From positions 124,001 to 188,000 of the forward strand of contig OW568888.1 in the NCBI GenBank assembly GCA_938743325.2: DNA of 64,000 bases, given 5' to 3'. Made by a program: the position numbers and the translations under genes. The DNA is from Pycnococcus provasolii. Its lineage: Eukaryota; Chlorophyta; Pseudoscourfieldiophyceae; Pseudoscourfieldiales; Pycnococcaceae. Under the pieces are notes generated by a model. It saw only the letters and a program-made list of their open reading frames with translations, searched no databases and was not told where the DNA came from. This document shows positions 20,801-29,310 of the stretch, piece by piece (position 1 is the first letter of the stretch; the number at the start of each line of letters is the position of its first letter).

Positions 20801-20948
20801 CACGTTGGTCGGCATGAAGTTCAACCTCAACAGCCGATCCACAGGTCAGTTGACGATGCGCTTGAGCAGCCAGGAGTCCAACAAGCTCGGGTATGCCGCA
20901 GTGATGCCTCTTGTGATTGCGCTGTGGGGACGTATCACCGACCCGTAG
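17862..20948 (+). CDS. Toc159-family chloroplast outer-envelope preprotein receptor GTPase
   Basis: Toc159-type receptors bind transit peptides at the plastid surface and form the import gate with Toc75 and Toc34. The 1028-residue protein shows the classic three parts. An acidic, Ser/Asp/Glu- and Gln-rich A domain covers about 1-310. The G domain runs from about 365 to 620: P-loop GKAGTGKT at 377-384, DTPGL near 428 and a THAA-type base motif near 514. A long membrane-anchor M domain runs to the C-terminus, rich in alternating beta-strand patterns. The P-loop ends GKT rather than the GKS usual in land-plant Toc159. ATG codons at 17862 and 17880 are both possible. This is the largest plastid-biogenesis gene in the window. 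Confidence 0.92.
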   Translation: MGSPHSMSSYLDSIRKFYGGEAAEEGADNSEEVEVGGGSASDSVGGGSDSDSDSIPFSDSENSGEGSEGDSDVDYTISAPVRSQDARVFTSSSSEEVSEDGSSSEEEEEVDVDDDFDDDFDEEVASEESASISASEISSSVDTTTTTKTENASVPENIESGAVTSSKSTIMEPEQQQQQQQQEDMPPPTEQPTETAEEPPKQEEQQQPSEPTTRTYAAATATGGGSGGGSSMPSLPTVQRPRPTASAAAAAAPTQTQEVVAASQTQQQRSNDPRLSELHTYMRDLRIKWMRIASRLGKNDRHSVVAQVLYRINLAEERIADKLTRAPGTQPTPRRGPAQAVESFKPDTGERAEATELENTQGESAKLGVTITILMLGKAGTGKTETLRALLAEDPNADVPSADASGDGTSKPYVATGTVKGIELRVIDTPGLRTGAGDAATNQNNLRKVKTLTKKYKPDIVLYFDRHDIPSPNVAADVPLLWAITETFGSSLWYHAILVFTHAASMPPENNGQQIQYDLYKQRRTQISQNLVRQLSGNPGLMNPVSCVENSPKVRRNRAGEACLPDGTAWLPYLLLLISGSALLADANAKLQIWNLRNENEVGYGKLLDGEGGGVRGLLKRFGPRVLAGHVMKKVKGILMIHDKDAGGLNPLQRLMRQQQPPPMPFLLSNLITSRKPKKRDEGMLDKPPKSVLANMKVADRANLLKDIREQKEQELLESDEKITVPAPDTPMPPTFDAENLNAHRYRHLEGFQRWQFRPILDQQAYDHEDGVEGVTLDRMYNGFSLPDTLGGRRRWPCSLSGQLQKDKKSYSLTLDGEGTVHYGLDGEKGRASTTYGFDLQTVGDKEMLRTVRADARYKIMQGLKMGLGGNMCELRGQNYGYKAEARLRPMSWAKFNVAAGMMKSRVDKIPDAHGMNLELLLRSPLQTDTRDDEPQKKNDPFQLAMSASFMKWRNEVAKGMNINGQMLASSLIPDEYVGDTLVGMKFNLNSRSTGQLTMRLSSQESNKLGYAAVMPLVIALWGRITDP

Positions 20949-22558
20949 AGGGTCATCAACGTGTTGCGATGTCTGATGTGTTGAGGGGATGGGGGTAATG
21001 AAAGTAAATAATAAAAAACAGGGAAGAAGAATTTACATCTATCAAACAAATGTTTTTATTTTGGACAAAAAGCCATGGCATTTGTCAGAGATCAATAGTG
21101 AGTGGTCACAAGACTCGTTGTTTCAGCCCAGGTTTGGCTCAGAAGACCGTCGTGAGATGATAAATAAGAGTCGATTCTCATCACACAAAAGCTCAACGAC
21201 TTGTCCAAAAAGCAAACAAAAAATGCGAATGCTTAAAGCCTGCGTGTATTGTACTTGGTTCGTTAGTATTGACAAATCTGCACGTAGTAAATGCAAGCGT
21301 AATATCCCTCTTGTGACTAGCAGACCTCGGCCGGCGCCGATTTCTATGCCATTGCACAGGAACGCCAACGGATGGGTCTGCTGCCACGCATGGCAAGCGT
21401 CCGCGGCATATTGTTCACTGAGCTTGCACACGATTTCGAGGCGCATGTTTCGTCACAGGCCTGATCCCCCTTGCGCTCGGTGGAAAGAGAAGTCGTTTTT
21501 CTGTTGTAGTTCTGTTCACCAACACCGAGGTGCTGTACTCATAAATCCCACAAAGAGATTGTCATCATTGCGCCTGTATTTTTTCCCCCTAAACAAATTC
21601 CTGCAACATTTCCGCGAAACGCACCTAGAAAAAAATATCAAAAGTGGGTTGTTAGATTTTTGTTGTTGTTGTTGGGCACTCGTAACCACTCAAAATGCAT
21701 CAAAAGAGTTCAAAACTCCTCAACACGAGTACGATGAGGGACCCAAGATTTTCTCTTGCTGCCAGAAAAGAAGTAAGTTTCTCTTGTGTTGGAACAAGGA
21801 CGTGGCATTGCGCCGCCAGTTCCGACCGTCATGGCAGCTTGTCTTCGCATTGTTGACAGCACACCTCATCAAAGCAAAGCAAAGCAAAGCTCGAAACAAA
21901 GTTGTCAAATCAAAGCGTACCTTTTTCGGTTGGTTTGGGATCCGCATCCGCACAGTACAGTTATTCCGCACGATACTGCGAAGGCAATATTTTCATGCGA
22001 ATTGTAGAACTCCGTTCCTATGTGGTGTCATCAAGTTGGAGAAAAAAAAAGGATGTCAGTTGGCTTTCCCGGCACGGTACTTCACGGTAATCAAAAGCCC
22101 GTCCAGTTATACCAGCTCGTTTCCTCTGCGGATGGCGTAACACCAATTGTCGCTACTAAAAATAAAAGCATTTCTGGCTGCCTGAAGTCGACCATCCGGG
22201 TAATACAATCGCTTTCACAGAAAAAAACAAAAGAGAGAGAAAAAAAATTTTACCTGTGAAGTATTGGATTCTGTGGGTTTTGGGTTTGTGTTGTGAGCAA
22301 AAAAATATGAAATCCCGCACAACGATCATTTCTACATTCCCCCCGAAGGAGATCCGAAACGCATAGCAAGTGAGGACCATACGCAGCTACTTTGATCCGT
22401 GTAACTGAACCTCGGAAGGTTGATTTTATCTCGCTTCTGGGAACGAGTGCACTGACACTGGAAAATCGCCGGTGCACTAACTTAATAGAAGCCTAAATCC
22501 ATTTCGTTTTCTCTTGTCAAGGTGGGGGCAAAGTATGCAAAGCATATGACGTACCACT
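20949..22558 (-). other. AT-richer region with probable unresolved spliced gene
   Basis: Base composition drops clearly after the Toc159 gene. On the minus strand several exon-like pieces appear with plausible splice sites: a piece around 22250-22480 encoding a CCCH-finger-like LLCVSDLLRGECRNDRCAGF (C-x8-C-x4-C-x3-H) before a GTAAAA donor and poly-T tract; an open piece near 22000-21915; and a TACTAAC branch-point word before a CAG at 21241. I could not join these into a recognised protein. A long plus-strand open frame (20989-22140) overlaps but has coding-unlike composition. Confidence 0.35.
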
Positions 22559-22774
22559 TCATACGCAGAGTTCTTTCAGCAGCTCTTCCGCCTGGGATGA
22601 ATCGTACTCAACCTCGATGTACAGCGAACAGCTTGCGCATCGCGCAATCTCTTCGCCAGCGCGTACATCGTCTGGTGTGAGCGTGAACACGTCTCCGCAC
22701 GGGCACTCGTAGAAGAAATGCTGCTTTTCGCCGTCCCAGATCATTTCGTCGAGCGTCACGATTTCGTACGACAT
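22559..22774 (-). CDS. DPH3: Diphthamide biosynthesis protein 3 (CSL zinc-finger)
   Basis: DPH3 is a small iron/zinc protein that donates electrons to the Dph1-Dph2 radical-SAM enzyme, which starts diphthamide synthesis on eEF2; it is also linked to Elongator. The 71-residue product carries the CSL domain from end to end: a YEIVTLDEMIWD opening, the first Cys pair in YECPCGDVF, the second pair in ARCASCSLYIEV, and a YD end. It is close to the family's usual length of 70-85. The ATG at 22774 gives a complete domain, so no intron is needed. It lies alone in the AT-richer island. Confidence 0.94.
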   Translation of the reverse strand: MSYEIVTLDEMIWDGEKQHFFYECPCGDVFTLTPDDVRAGEEIARCASCSLYIEVEYDSSQAEELLKELCV

Positions 22775-22950
22775 GTTCTGCGTGATAAATTTATGGGAAG
22801 GAGGAGCTGTGTGAGAGGATGTGTTCGCAGAAGTTGTGAAGGCAAATTTGCAAGCTTGTCGTCGCTGCCATCTGCATTGCCACGCCGAAACGGCTCAGGT
22901 AAATCCCTTATCGCTTTCAATCTCAACACGAAAATAAAAATTCAGAAACT

Positions 22951-23319
22951 CTAGTCCGATGTGTGAAATTGCGTTGCTTCGTCACGGCCGTCGTCGCGAC
23001 ATTCTGCACTCGGAAAGGAATCAGCACAGTGAGGTAGTGAATCTCCTTTTTCTCTTGGCATCAGGCTAGATGGGCCTGGATACATAACACGGACCAATGG
23101 AAAAGTTTGCATAATCCTTTTCCTTTCCGAGGCATATGAAGCAGTGGCGGGCAAGCAGTGGCTCTTCTCAAGCAGTCTCTCGAAGCGTCCCTTTTCTCGT
23201 CTCTGGCTTAATTTGTCGTCGTCGTCGTCAACCTCTTTGCAACGCAACAAAAAAAGCAGAACAAAAACCCTTTCATTTTTTTTCAATCTCGGGATCAGAT
23301 GCATGGTTCTGGCTTGCAT
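22951..23319 (-). other. Possible terminal exon of an unrecognised minus-strand gene
   Basis: An open frame of about 120 codons stands upstream of DPH3 and includes LSQRREKGRFERLLEKSH and RIMQTFPLVRVMYPGPSSL. It shows no domain I recognise. It looks more protein-like than its neighbours in the same AT-richer island and may be the last exon of a spliced gene; equally it may be chance. Confidence 0.25.
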
Positions 23320-23546
23320 AACTCCGGCCGAGTCGTCGCAACGTCTCGTCGGAGCGGATATAGAATACGAGCAGCTGGCGTAGCTGCCGCGGCACGATTA
23401 GAATCAACTTCATTCATAAGGGGAAAGAATAGTGTCCTCACGCCCCAAAGATTTGTTTGTTGAGAGAATTTGCTTGCAGTGTTGTTGGTTGCTTGCGATT
23501 GGAGAACATGAGACAAATGCGCCGCACGAGAAATGGTGCAGGAAAC

Positions 23547-23597
23547 GAGAGAAGAGAAGAGAAGAGAAGAGAAGAGAAGAGAAGAGAAGAGAAGAGC
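23547..23597 (+). repeat. (GAGAA)n microsatellite
   Basis: About ten copies of a 5-base purine unit. Confidence 0.9.
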
Positions 23598-23702
23598 GTG
23601 CTGCTGCTGACGTGATTCGAGAAGAGAAGGGCAAGTGCGCAGTCAGTCATCAGACACACGTACATACCTTGAGAAATGAGCCCAGCGGTTTCTCTTCTGT
23701 GT

Positions 23703-23730
23703 GTTTGTTTGTTTGTTTGTTTGTTTGTTT
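23703..23730 (+). repeat. (GTTT)n microsatellite
   Basis: Seven tandem copies of GTTT. Confidence 0.9.
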
Positions 23731-23796
23731 TGTGCGTTGTCAGAGAAAAAAATTGCTTTGCTTGTAAACTGTTGAGAGACGGTCACCCCCTTCCCA

Positions 23797-23823
23797 TCAC
23801 AACACAACACAACACAACACAAC
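23797..23823 (+). repeat. (ACAAC)n microsatellite
   Basis: Five tandem copies of a 5-base unit. Confidence 0.9.
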
Positions 23824-24195
23824 GTGTTTGTTTCGCTCAGCAGTAGCTGGTTCAAACGTGAGTTCTGGAAACGTAGAATTCTCTTCATCGAGATGTTAAA
23901 CACTCTCGAAGCGAGCTGGGATTAATAACGTCATAGATCGTCATTGCGAAACGACCAAACCACCAAACCACCACCCTTTGAAAAAAGCAAAACCTACTAG
24001 AAAAAAACAAAGCATTGTTGTCTGGGATCACGGTCACGCCCATTGGACTAAGGCTTAAAAGTTGTCCTTTCATGTTGGTTATCGTCGGACTGGGGCGGCA
24101 TCCTGTATGGATATACATGTAGTCCTCATCTCCCAGACAGACACACCGGGTACCCGTAGCCAACCACACCACCCGTAGCCAACCAACCCGTAACC

Positions 24196-24246
24196 ACAAA
24201 AACAAAACAAAAAACAAAAAACAAAAACAAAACAAAAACAAAAACA
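24196..24246 (+). repeat. A-rich (AAAAC)n tract
   Basis: Imperfect repeat of AAAAC/AAAAAC closing the low-complexity stretch 23540-24250. No gene is supported in that stretch. Confidence 0.85.
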
Positions 24247-24629
24247 CACAAAAAGAAAAGAAGTGACTCACCTACCAACGAAGAAGAGATATTAGAAGTA
24301 AGCGTTCCCTTCACCGAGAAGAGATAGAAGTATGCGTTCCCTTGCGCACCGCACAGCGCGCCGCCACAGATTCCACTACTCCGGCATGAGGAGCCTGGGA
24401 GGAGGGGGAGAATGGAAAAGCATATGGGACTGGGACTGGGCACGGGTGGCGGCGCAAAAGGAAGGGGGGGGAAGGGAAGGCCCAAGGGGAGGGAAGGGGG
24501 ATCCATCCTTGAACCAACGCGATTCCCTTCCCTTTCCCTTTCATTATTCGGGGTTAAAATTAGAATGCCTTGAAGAAGGAGCCTCATTCGTTTAGGGGTT
24601 CCCAGGGTTCTTCTTCTTGGAGAGTTGGA

Positions 24630-24657
24630 GGGGTTTCGGGGTTTCGGGGTTTCGGGG
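24630..24657 (+). repeat. GGGGTTTC tandem repeat
   Basis: Three to four copies of GGGGTTTC, similar to the degenerate telomere-like tracts elsewhere in the window. Confidence 0.8.
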
Positions 24658-24702
24658 AGGTCCCCCCCAACCCGTTGTTACCCTGCAGGGCCTTGGGCGT
24701 TT

Positions 24703-25322
24703 TAACTTTTTTAACACCGGGTTCGCGAGAACACCAGGGGGTTTTGACGACAGTGCAATTTTGTAACTTTTGCGCTATTTGTGCGCTTGGTACGAGACCT
24801 GGCTCGTTGGAAAGCCCGTGGTCTGAAACTGCGTTTAGAGTGGTCATTTGCCCATTTTCGACGTCTGACGGCGAAGCTATGGCAGTTTTAGGGAGGGCAC
24901 TCGGCAGATCTATAACGGGGAAATATAACGGGGAACTTCCCCGTCATATTTCCCCGACTAGGGGGGAAAAATAAAAAATCAGAAAATCTCCCTCCCCCCA
25001 AAATTCGATCAAATTCTTGGTTCATTTTCCATAACACCCCCTGAGCTGAATTCTACTACGGGGAAATTTGGATTCGGGGCCCCTCCCGTACTAAAGTTAC
25101 GACCATTTCGTCCCTTACCCCCCCTCCTTCGCAGCGTGCTGACGGCGTTCTACAGGTCGGTTTTGAGCGTTGTTTTGTTCTAAACTCCATTACGAAAGAC
25201 GAGGAATCCAGCGCAACAAACCGCATCTCCAACGGACAAATAGCGCAAAAGTTACAAAATTGCACTTGCAAAAAAAGGGGCCAAAATCCCTGGTGTTCTC
25301 GCGAATCCCCTGTTAAAAGGTT
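24703..25322. mobile_element. Foldback (MITE-like) element with long imperfect inverted ends
   Basis: The left end (from about 24703) and the reverse complement of the right end (to about 25322) share TTTTAACA, then TTCGCGAGAACACCAGGG, then a perfect 30-base match (24751-24780 against 25236-25265, beginning GTGCAATTTTGTAACTTTTG). Weaker similarity continues inward for about 100 bases more. A smaller stem rich in GGGGAAATAT/ATATTTCCCC sits in the middle (24915-24957). No transposase frame is present. It is probably a non-autonomous DNA element, and no target-site duplication was found. Confidence 0.65.
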
Positions 25323-25492
25323 TATCCTCTCCGCTCTTACCCCTCAGTCCTCCCCTCCGGATTCCGGAAGACATGATGCTTGGTTTCAACTCGTCACACA
25401 CTTATTATATTTTAATCCCGCACCTCGGCTCCAGGCATTGATTAGCTTGTCACTTCACTGACCAGTACTGGGTGGATAGATACGTGTGGTGG

Positions 25493-27076
25493 ATGCCTCT
25501 TCATCTTTGCACATCCTTCCTTTGGCTGTCTTTCCTTCTTCTTAATCTTTTTTGTATATCCGTCTCGGCATCGGCATCTCCGCCATCGTCATCTAAGTGT
25601 CCTCCTTTACCTTCGTTTCAGCCGTTAGCGCACACGTTTTCTTCGGGGGCACAGTCCCTTGTTGGGGGTATCCTGGGAAAGACGTCGTCATCGTCATCTT
25701 ATACTGTTGTGCTCACGGGACTCTCGGGTTCGATTGCAAACATACAAGTTAAGCGTAACCTTGGTATTTTCGAAACGAAACCGACAGTCACGGTCAAAGA
25801 ATCCAGCGCAGCTCTCTCGCTCACGGGAACGGACGCACTAGCCAACTTCACGCTCGCGTCGTGCTTAACACCCAAAGCAACCACCAAAACAACGGCGAAA
25901 AAAAAGACGACACTGCTAACGTCCGCGACTGCTCCTAAGTCTGTGATGCTCGTACCCTTCGCCGTATCGACAATGCAACGCTCACCACTGCTGACGTGTG
26001 CCGTGCTGGCCCTGGCGATCTTCGTCGGACACGCCTCTGCCGAAGGCAATAGCTGTGCGACGTCGTCGTCGATGGAAATCAACTTACCTCCGACGTTCCG
26101 TGAGCCGCCAGTTCCAGGAATCATGCCCGGAAGTGAGAAGCCGAAGCTCATTCTCGCACAGGACGTTGACTGGCCGCCGTACGCGTTCATCGGCCAGCCG
26201 CCCGCGTCAGACTTCGACGTCGCGGGTTTCGGACACGACGTGGCTCACGGCATGGCGCCCATGTGCGGCATCGAGGTTGTCACCGTCCAGACCGCGTGGG
26301 CGGAGTGTTGGGGCAATAACAAAATTGGACCCGGACTTCAGGCTGGCGAGTTCCACGGGTGCATGACATACACGCATACGATCGGCGCGCGCAACCGCTA
26401 CATGGAGTTCAGCAACGGCATTCTGCAGGCGAACAAGCCTGCTGGCATCCTCACCCGCCTGAAGGATGACGGCACGCCTCACATCACGTCTGATTCCACT
26501 CTCGAAGGCTTGAAGATTGCTGACGTGAACGGCTGGGCGCCCACGCCGGACGGCCTCGCGCTGGTGAAGAACAAGTGTACAGGCAAGCACTTCTCAGGAT
26601 ACGAGCTCGTGGTGCCTGAAGCGAGCGGGAACGACGCTGCGATGAAGCTCCTCATGAATGGCACGGTGGACGGCGTTTTCATTTACGCGGATCAGGCCCA
26701 CAACTACAACTGCGATCCTTCGGTGTTGGCAGCCAACGACGTGACGCCCGAGTGGGATTGCGACCTTTGGGCGGGCTTCGGGACGAAGTACGCGTACGTG
26801 CAGACTGGCATGTTTGGACATGCGTACAACGGCACGACGCTGACAATCTCCAAGCGCGGCTCTGGAATTGCCGCGAACATCGTCAACCCGTGCCTGGAGA
26901 AGTTCATGGCGACGAAGGAGTACTACGACGTGTGCAAGAAGCACGGCTTCGAGAGCAGCTGCTATCCCAACGAGTTCTTTCCGGCTGAGCTCAAAGACAA
27001 GCCTCCGAAGACGTGGGAGCTTGCGACTAACAAGCTCACCACGACCTGTGCGGATGGTTACTGCCCGTGCAAGTGA
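25493..27076 (+). CDS. Secreted type-2 periplasmic-binding-protein-like protein
   Basis: The 527-residue product is counted from the first ATG at 25493 (GTG only upstream). It opens with a signal-peptide-like stretch (HLCTSFLWLSFLLLNLFCIS), then a Ser/Thr-rich region. Near residues 161-183 comes a second strong signal-peptide-like segment (MQRSPLLTCAVLALAIFVGH) with its own ATG at 25973. Residues about 218-500 match the bacterial solute-binding family 3 fold: LILAQDVDWPPYAFIG, DVAGFGHDVAHGMAPM, EFHGCMTYTHTIGARNRYMEFS and LKIADVNGWAPTPDG. Many Cys residues suggest an extracellular, disulphide-bonded protein. The ligand is unknown; amino acids are typical of the family. The real start could be 25973, giving about 367 residues. 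Confidence 0.75.
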   Translation: MPLHLCTSFLWLSFLLLNLFCISVSASASPPSSSKCPPLPSFQPLAHTFSSGAQSLVGGILGKTSSSSSYTVVLTGLSGSIANIQVKRNLGIFETKPTVTVKESSAALSLTGTDALANFTLASCLTPKATTKTTAKKKTTLLTSATAPKSVMLVPFAVSTMQRSPLLTCAVLALAIFVGHASAEGNSCATSSSMEINLPPTFREPPVPGIMPGSEKPKLILAQDVDWPPYAFIGQPPASDFDVAGFGHDVAHGMAPMCGIEVVTVQTAWAECWGNNKIGPGLQAGEFHGCMTYTHTIGARNRYMEFSNGILQANKPAGILTRLKDDGTPHITSDSTLEGLKIADVNGWAPTPDGLALVKNKCTGKHFSGYELVVPEASGNDAAMKLLMNGTVDGVFIYADQAHNYNCDPSVLAANDVTPEWDCDLWAGFGTKYAYVQTGMFGHAYNGTTLTISKRGSGIAANIVNPCLEKFMATKEYYDVCKKHGFESSCYPNEFFPAELKDKPPKTWELATNKLTTTCADGYCPCK

Positions 27077-27736
27077 ATCATTCAAGGGACAACAATTTAA
27101 TCACCTAATCACCTAATCACTACTAATTTAATCAAATGTAATCAATTATGGGTAATCTTAATCAACTAAACTTTCGTACAGTACTTATGTGAATTGTGAA
27201 TAGTAACAGTCTGTTTGTTGTTGTTGTTGTTGGTGGTGTTGCTACAAGCATGTACTGCTGGCCGGTTTGCGGATTGTACACCATGGTTCCATGAGCCATC
27301 ATCGGCACACCTTGCACTGCTCCTGCCCAGGAGGCAGACTCGTCGGAAAGTGGCCAAAGAGATCCACACTACTAGAGATGACGACTGACATCAACAGCAG
27401 CTGTTATTAATGAACGTATTAAAGGAATCTTGGCAGATACAGTACGGCGTCAACAAACGCGTGTACAGTACAGCTCGTGTGCAAGGTGCACCCAAAGGCA
27501 GTCGTCGTGCGTTATGTAACTTGTAAGTTCTGTAACACCCCCGGGGACGGAAGGGAAAGTGACTGGGAAAGTGGGATAGCAAAGTGGGAATTGTTTGGGG
27601 GTTGGGAATGGAATTGGGGGTTGGACCTGGGAAGTGGTGTTGGGATTCCCCCCTAATAAGAGTATGCGTTTTCGAAGCTTCCTTGAAATCCGTTGAGCCT
27701 CACCTCAGCCAGAGCTCACACACTACTAACCTGACA
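27077..27736. other. Intergenic stretch
   Basis: It holds short AATTTAATC/ACCTAATC repeats (27095-27165), a (GTT)n run near 27214-27240 and a G-rich patch (GTTTGGGGGTTGGGAATGG) upstream of the J-domain gene. No gene is supported. Confidence 0.5.
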
Positions 27737-29263
27737 ATGTCGGCTGCTCATGGGGAACAGCTCACTGATATCCTGACGACAACGTTTGACCTTCTTCCAG
27801 GAGAAGCTACGGAATCTGCGTTGAAATCTGCATACCGCGCACTGGCTTTAAAACTACACCCTGACAAAAATCAGCATTTAAGTCCAGCCTGTAAGTCCTC
27901 TGCTCTGGCGCTTTTCAAGTCGGTTTCGTCCCAGTACCAGTTGGCTCTGGAACTCATTCGGAAACGAGATCGTGGTGATTTTACGCATGGAGCTGCTGAC
28001 AATGACAATGCTGACAATGAAAGTGACGCATTTCACCAGTCCTCATCAACAACTTCAACACGCAAGTACTTCAACGAGCCGTCTCCCGGCGCGTTCCTCG
28101 ACCCAACCAACCCGTTCGTACCCACGCTCGAGGAAGTACTACAAACGTTCCAGCTCGACGACGACGCTTATCCAAAGGCGTTCAGCGAGAGAAGGGCGGA
28201 TGTGCTTGCCAAGCTCGGGAATGCGCAGACGGACGTCTTCCACAAAGCACCGGGGCATAAACAGCCTGTGCAGCGCATCAAGCTAAAAACCGAAAAGCCT
28301 GCGCCACCACCACGCAGAAACCTGGGAAAGGATGCGCTCGAAGCATCACACCTTGACACAAAAAGCTTTCTGTGGAGCATCTACGGCGAGGACAAAAAAC
28401 ACCAGATTGAGGATAAGCAGCAGCACGCCGACGCCGACAACTCCGCCGAAGCGAAGGCAATCACAAATCAACCGGAGGAACGGGTTGCAGCCACACAGCA
28501 AATCTACGCCGAGCTTACGGACTACGACAGCGCTGTGCAGCGCATGAAGAGTGACCCCAAAAGCCTTGTGCTGTCCGAGCAGAAGAGCCGATCGCGCTCC
28601 TTCTACAAAGCGGGCATCGGCGCACCAAATCCAAGCGTGCCGTTCAATACGAAGCCAAGGCAGGCGCCTGAGCCGCACACACCAGCCGATCATAGCGTGC
28701 CTATGACACGGCCTGCGCCACGCATGCACCGCAACCAAGACGAAGATGACACGGCACACGGCATTAACTGGAGAGGGCGCGTCGCACGCACATTTGCACC
28801 TGGCACATGCAAAGACGGGCCGAGCGCATGGAACGGCGCTGGCACGTGGGAAGAGCGAGATGTGACAAGTTCCGTGAAATCGCAACTGGAAAGCCGCCTC
28901 GCGGCGTGCGAATCGGCAATGGACGATGGTACGCGCGTGAGCATCGCAGGTCCACCGATACTTGAAGGTGAGGCGAACATTGTCATCAGTCGTGGGCGTC
29001 GCTACGCCGTGCTTGATTTTGACACAACCTTGCCATTTCGCATCGACAGCGAAGATGGCGAGATCATGGCGCAAGGATCGCTGCGGTGCATGGACTTCAG
29101 CCTCGATGCGGCAAACAACAGCGAACGGCTCGAATGGACGACGTCGTTCTCCGACGACGACGATAAAAGTCCATCTTCTACTTCGGCGGTGGCGGCGCTC
29201 GCGTCGATTGCGGAGGAGGTGTTGCTCGACGTTTCTCGAAACCTTGTCTTTCAAAAACAATAG
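27737..29263 (+). CDS. J-domain / Aha1 N-terminal domain fusion co-chaperone
   Basis: The 508-residue protein starts at the ATG at 27737, directly before the J domain. The J domain (about 8-70) has the catalytic HPD at 41-43 in LALKLHPDKN, which stimulates Hsp70 ATPase. A long charged linker follows. Residues about 359-480 match the N-terminal domain of Aha1, the Hsp90 ATPase activator: WNGAGTWEERDVTSSVKSQL, then ILEGEANIVISRGRRYAV and LPFRI, ending in a strand like EGxIxxPEFS (GSLRCMDFS). The C-terminal Aha1/START-like domain is absent. The inferred role is linking Hsp70 and Hsp90 on clients. Each domain is recognised from motifs; joint function is inference. It converges with the BPNT1-like gene. 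Confidence 0.8.
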   Translation: MSAAHGEQLTDILTTTFDLLPGEATESALKSAYRALALKLHPDKNQHLSPACKSSALALFKSVSSQYQLALELIRKRDRGDFTHGAADNDNADNESDAFHQSSSTTSTRKYFNEPSPGAFLDPTNPFVPTLEEVLQTFQLDDDAYPKAFSERRADVLAKLGNAQTDVFHKAPGHKQPVQRIKLKTEKPAPPPRRNLGKDALEASHLDTKSFLWSIYGEDKKHQIEDKQQHADADNSAEAKAITNQPEERVAATQQIYAELTDYDSAVQRMKSDPKSLVLSEQKSRSRSFYKAGIGAPNPSVPFNTKPRQAPEPHTPADHSVPMTRPAPRMHRNQDEDDTAHGINWRGRVARTFAPGTCKDGPSAWNGAGTWEERDVTSSVKSQLESRLAACESAMDDGTRVSIAGPPILEGEANIVISRGRRYAVLDFDTTLPFRIDSEDGEIMAQGSLRCMDFSLDAANNSERLEWTTSFSDDDDKSPSSTSAVAALASIAEEVLLDVSRNLVFQKQ

Positions 29264-29310
29264 TCTAGTCTGTCTATGTCTGTAACATTACATGAATTAC
29301 TCAAATCAAA

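Noticed and set aside
20989-22140. Plus-strand open frame of 383 codons after the Toc159 gene
   Set aside because: Cys/Phe/Arg-rich, no domain, and it overlaps minus-strand pieces with splice signals; more likely an antisense shadow than a gene.
23540-24250. CRISPR-like array in the repeated stretch
   Set aside because: Units are 4-6-base microsatellites without spacers; the genome is eukaryotic.
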